The notes under the pieces were generated by a model that worked only from the letters and a program-made list of their open reading frames with translations, made no database searches and had not been told where the DNA came from. A DNA stretch of 64,000 nt from Sphingobacterium thalpophilum (GTDB lineage: Bacteria; Bacteroidota; Bacteroidia; Sphingobacteriales; Sphingobacteriaceae), in NCBI GenBank assembly GCA_945868825.1, contig CAMBMM010000002.1, forward strand, positions 283,636 to 347,635. Reading direction: 5' to 3'. The number at the start of each line of letters is the position of its first letter. Within the stretch, counting starts at the first letter, position 1. This document shows, one piece after another, positions 61,548 to 64,000 of the stretch. Both the position numbers and the translations under genes were made by a program.

Positions 61548-62978
61548 TTAATCTATCACGGTCACTTTTACCATATTGGTTTTGCCTTTATTCTTGATAG
61601 GTATGGCGGCAGTATTAATTACTACGTCGCCGGTTTTTACTAAGTGTTCGGCTTTGAGTATGGTGTTTACTTCGCTAATGGTATTGTCGGTACTTTCAAA
61701 TTTATCGTAATAAAATGCTTGTACACCCCATACTAAACTTAAGGCGTTTAGTAGGTTGCGGTTACTGGTAAAAATAAAGGTACTGGCTTTGGGCCGGTGA
61801 CTAGAAATTTCGAATGCGGTATAACCCGAGTAAGTCATAGATACAATACCTACGGCGTGGGTTTGTTCGGCTAAATGTACTGCGGTTCCACAAACCGCAT
61901 CAGCCATGTAGGTACTTGAGTTTTGGTCGAGTACTTTTTGGGTATTGTAGTGGTAAGCATTTTCTTCTACGTTGGTAATAATTTTCTGCATCGTTTCAAT
62001 TACAATTAGCGGAAAGTCACCTATCGAGGTTTCGCCGCTTAACATTACGGCATCGGCGCCATCTAATACCGAGTTGGCCACGTCGTTTACTTCGGCACGG
62101 GTTGGGCGTGGTGTGGTAATCATGCTTTCGAGCATTTGTGTGGCCACAATTACGGGTTTACCCGCTGCACGACATTTTTTAGCAATCATTTTTTGCAATA
62201 CGGGCACTTGCTCCATGGGCATTTCTACACCCAAATCGCCACGTGCTACCATAACCCCATCGGTTACCGAAATAATTTCATCTATATTTTCAATGGCTTC
62301 TGGTTTTTCTATTTTGGCAATTACACGAGCTGGTTTTCCACTTTGGGCAATAATATGCTTTAATTCCACAATATCGTTGGCATCACGCACAAATGAAAGC
62401 CCGATCCACTCAATATCATTTTTAAGGGCAAAATGTAAATTACTTAAATCTTCCTCGGTTAAACTAGGTAACGATACCTTGGTGTTGGGTAAGTTTACCC
62501 CTTTTCTAGATGTTAAAATACCGCCATGTACCACTTCGCAAAGCACTTCATCTTTATTATTAGTAGTGAGCACACGCAATTGTAGCTTGCCATCATCTAA
62601 TAAAATAATTTCTCCTTGGCGTACATCGTTCGGGAAAGTATCGTAGGTAATGTATATTTTTTCGTTATCGCCAATTTGCTCGGTAGTAGTAATGGTTATT
62701 TGTGCGCCATTTACGAGTTGTATACCGCCTTCTTGTACCATACCAATACGAATTTTTGGTCCTTGTAAATCGGCCAAAATACCCACATTGGTTTTATATG
62801 CTGCGTTAATTTCGCGAATGGTGTTAATGGTTTTTTGATGAACTTCTTGACTACCATGCGAAAAGTTTAAGCGGCATACGTTCAATCCGGCTTCTATCAT
62901 ACTTATGAGCATTTCTTTTTGGGAAGATGCCGGGCCCATGGTGGCCACAATTTTAGTTCTACTTTGAACTTGCTTCAT
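61548..62978 (-). CDS. pyk: Pyruvate kinase
   Basis: Pyruvate kinase (EC 2.7.1.40) makes pyruvate and ATP from phosphoenolpyruvate. The 476-residue protein shows TKIVATMGPASS (N-terminus), LNFSHGSQEVH, ILADLQGPKIR, VARGDLGVEMPMEQVP (about 243-258), the TQMLESM motif and DAVMLSGETSIGDFP. The barrel, B-domain (about 71-170) and C-terminal allosteric domain (about 350-476) are all present. Closed by a terminator 22 nt after the stop. Confidence 0.97.
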   Translation of the reverse strand: MKQVQSRTKIVATMGPASSQKEMLISMIEAGLNVCRLNFSHGSQEVHQKTINTIREINAAYKTNVGILADLQGPKIRIGMVQEGGIQLVNGAQITITTTEQIGDNEKIYITYDTFPNDVRQGEIILLDDGKLQLRVLTTNNKDEVLCEVVHGGILTSRKGVNLPNTKVSLPSLTEEDLSNLHFALKNDIEWIGLSFVRDANDIVELKHIIAQSGKPARVIAKIEKPEAIENIDEIISVTDGVMVARGDLGVEMPMEQVPVLQKMIAKKCRAAGKPVIVATQMLESMITTPRPTRAEVNDVANSVLDGADAVMLSGETSIGDFPLIVIETMQKIITNVEENAYHYNTQKVLDQNSSTYMADAVCGTAVHLAEQTHAVGIVSMTYSGYTAFEISSHRPKASTFIFTSNRNLLNALSLVWGVQAFYYDKFESTDNTISEVNTILKAEHLVKTGDVVINTAAIPIKNKGKTNMVKVTVID

Positions 62979-63042
62979 GCAGGGTGTGTTTGAATGGTAT
63001 TTTAAAATGAGTGTATGAGGTACACCTATATTATAAACAGCG

Positions 63043-63462
63043 CTAAAATAGCAGATTTTCTTTGGATTTCAACTTTTTAACATCAACTTCTACGGCAGCT
63101 AGCACTTCAGGAATTTGTTTTAAATGGTTTATCCAAGCTTCTAAATCCTCCTCATCAATAAAATTTTTAATCACTAAAAAGTAATCTACGCGGTTCATTT
63201 CGGGTATTAATAAACCATCCGAACCCTTATTACTTAAGAGATAAAATTCTGTATCGCTATTTTCTGGCAGATACGTATATCTGTTAAATAGTGCTACAGT
63301 ATGGCTATCGGATAGGGGTAGGGCCAATTCATCAACCCGCATAAAATTGGCCGGAGCGAATTTATTGAGGTGAAAACATAGCCTATAATCTTTTAAAGAG
63401 GTAGTAATGGCCAGTACAATGAAATCGAAATCGAGTTCTAGTTTTAACGTAATTTTATTCAC
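63043..63462 (-). CDS. IPExxxVDY family protein
   Basis: This is a 139-residue protein recognised by LLIPEMNRVDYFLVIK (about 88-103), which carries the I-P-E-x3-V-D-Y motif that names this Bacteroidota family. Also typical are a hydrophobic N-terminal half (LELDFDFIVLAITTSLKDYRL) and neighbours acpP, fabF and pyk. No function is established. It is divergent from acpP and has an exact -7 box 26 nt upstream. Confidence 0.93.
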   Translation of the reverse strand: MNKITLKLELDFDFIVLAITTSLKDYRLCFHLNKFAPANFMRVDELALPLSDSHTVALFNRYTYLPENSDTEFYLLSNKGSDGLLIPEMNRVDYFLVIKNFIDEEDLEAWINHLKQIPEVLAAVEVDVKKLKSKENLLF

Positions 63463-63488
63463 TGTTTTTATTCCGATTTATTTCTATA

Positions 63489-63496
63489 CAAAAGTA
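63489..63496 (-). promoter_or_regulatory. -7 box of the IPExxxVDY gene
   Basis: Minus strand TACTTTTG, exact TAnnTTTG match, 26 nt before the ATG. Confidence 0.5.
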
Positions 63497-63545
63497 ACAT
63501 CATTTGCGTTTAATTGGCGATGTGTATAAGACAAAAACAAAAAGG

Positions 63546-63576
63546 TTTGATATTTGATATTATTTATTTTTCTTTG
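63546..63576 (+). promoter_or_regulatory. acpP promoter (-33 TTTG and -7-like box)
   Basis: TTTG at 63546-63549 and TTTCTTTG at 63569-63576 are 19 nt apart, the expected -33/-7 spacing in Bacteroidota. The -7 box differs from TAnnTTTG at one base. Confidence 0.45.
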
Positions 63577-63610
63577 CACAGAATTATTTAACCCTTAAAT
63601 CATAAAAACT

Positions 63611-63847
63611 ATGTCTGATATCGCATCAAGAGTCAAAGCAATTATCGTAGAAAAATTAGGAGTTGATGAAGCAGAAGTTACTCCAGAAGCTTCTTTTACC
63701 AACGATTTAGGAGCCGACTCATTAGACACCGTAGAGCTTATCATGGAATTCGAAAAAGAATTCAATGTTGCTATTCCTGATGAGCAAGCTGAAACCATCG
63801 GTACGGTTGGTCAAGCTATTGCCTATTTAGAAACAAACGTAAAATAA
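63611..63847 (+). CDS. acpP: Acyl carrier protein
   Basis: AcpP (78 aa) carries acyl intermediates on phosphopantetheine. The attachment Ser is in [10 protein letters not shown] (about 36-45) and the four-helix sequence ends [10 protein letters not shown]. Highly acidic, as expected. It leads the acpP-fabF pair at the window end, 9 nt before fabF. Confidence 0.98.
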   Translation: MSDIASRVKAIIVEKLGVDEAEVTPEASFTNDLGADSLDTVELIMEFEKEFNVAIPDEQAETIGTVGQAIAYLETNVK

Positions 63848-63856
63848 TACGCTCCA

Positions 63857-64000
63857 ATGGCGCTTAAAAGAGTTGTTGTAACGGGTTTAGGTGCACTTAC
63901 TCCAATCGGTAATACGGTTCCTGAGTTTTGGAATAACTTGCTGAATGGAGTAAGTGGTGCCAATCCAATAACCCATTTTGACACCACTCTTTTTAAAACC
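63857..64000 (+). CDS. fabF: 3-oxoacyl-ACP synthase II, partial (continues beyond window)
   Basis: The first 48 residues read [20 protein letters not shown], then [19 protein letters not shown]. This is the diagnostic KAS II N-terminus ([14 protein letters not shown]), and its position directly after acpP confirms fabF. The rest, including the catalytic Cys, lies outside the window. Confidence 0.95.
   Translation, partial: MALKRVVVTGLGALTPIGNTVPEFWNNLLNGVSGANPITHFDTTLFKT

Noticed and set aside
61972..62646. Plus-strand 224-residue ORF opposite pyk.
   Set aside because: It mirrors the pyruvate kinase barrel and has no coherent motif, so it is a shadow frame.
1..64000. Search for CRISPR arrays, tRNA/rRNA genes, transposases, phage genes or toxin-antitoxin pairs.
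   Set aside because: None could be supported. Intergenic gaps are mostly under 150 nt and contain promoters or terminators; no repeat array or cloverleaf-like sequence was seen.

Overview
This window is chromosomal DNA of a Bacteroidota bacterium, probably from the Chitinophagia/Sphingobacteriia/Cytophagia side of the phylum. The lineage markers are an LpxC-FabZ fusion protein, a PorX-type response regulator with a PglZ domain, an IPExxxVDY family protein, a SusC-like TonB-dependent receptor, futalosine-pathway menaquinone genes, low GC, almost no Shine-Dalgarno motifs and many TAnnTTTG -7 promoter boxes. Nearly all the sequence is housekeeping and densely coding. I found no tRNA, rRNA, insertion sequence, prophage, CRISPR array or recognisable defence island.

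Layout. 1-2.1 kb: the 5' part of a TonB-dependent receptor gene with a small His/Cys-rich exported protein. 2.1-7.9 kb: a histidine-utilisation operon (hutU, unknown gene, secreted cyclophilin, exonuclease III, hutI, hutG); hutH lies apart at 16.5-18.0 kb. 7.9-13.1 kb: 5-formyl-THF cyclo-ligase, then lpxD-lpxC/fabZ-lpxA-ABC ATPase-efp on the minus strand. 13.2-18.6 kb: HD phosphohydrolase, porX-tsaE, hutH, YceI. 18.6-23.2 kb: a tight minus-strand run fumC-lipoprotein-S1/P1 nuclease-LMW phosphatase-hisS. 23.3-32 kb: serine hydrolase, CsbD-like protein, anmK, M16 peptidase, GHL10 hydrolase, DUF1844 and coiled-coil proteins. 32-38.3 kb: queD-folE-fabD, mqnB-mqnD, LolC/E-like permease, MBL hydrolase, DCC protein, DinB. 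38.2-45.7 kb: histidine kinase, FAD-like exported protein, aldehyde dehydrogenase, a three-gene exported Cys-rich/HMA/outer-membrane cluster, a rarA-ompA chimera and a TPR protein. 45.8-53.8 kb: S41 protease, ABC exporter and the translation cluster rplM-rpsI-rpsB-tsf-pyrH-frr. 54-64 kb: membrane protein, desaturase, NagZ-type GH3, lipoprotein, class II ribonucleotide reductase, pyruvate kinase, IPExxxVDY protein, acpP and the start of fabF.

How the genes work together. HutH, HutU, HutI and HutG together convert histidine to glutamate plus formamide without a formiminotransferase. LpxA/C/D with FabZ, FabD, AcpP and FabF supply lipid A and fatty acids. NagZ and AnmK serve peptidoglycan recycling. 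MqnB and MqnD are two steps of futalosine menaquinone synthesis.

Most noteworthy: (1) an ORF at 44050-44637 joins the first ~95 residues of the RarA ATPase in frame to the C-terminal OmpA domain, so it is either a deletion fusion or an assembly artefact; (2) at least eight genes have a -7 box only 4-6 nt before the start codon, implying leaderless or near-leaderless mRNAs, and these boxes also revise several start codons; (3) strong Shine-Dalgarno sequences appear before rpsB and rpsI, which is unusual in this phylum; (4) a 12-nt inverted pair containing DnaA-box-like sequences lies upstream of the ribonucleotide reductase gene; (5) two exported Cys/His-rich protein loci look like metal handling. 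I found no clear new multi-gene system. The exported Cys-rich/HMA/outer-membrane cluster is the best candidate for an under-described one.
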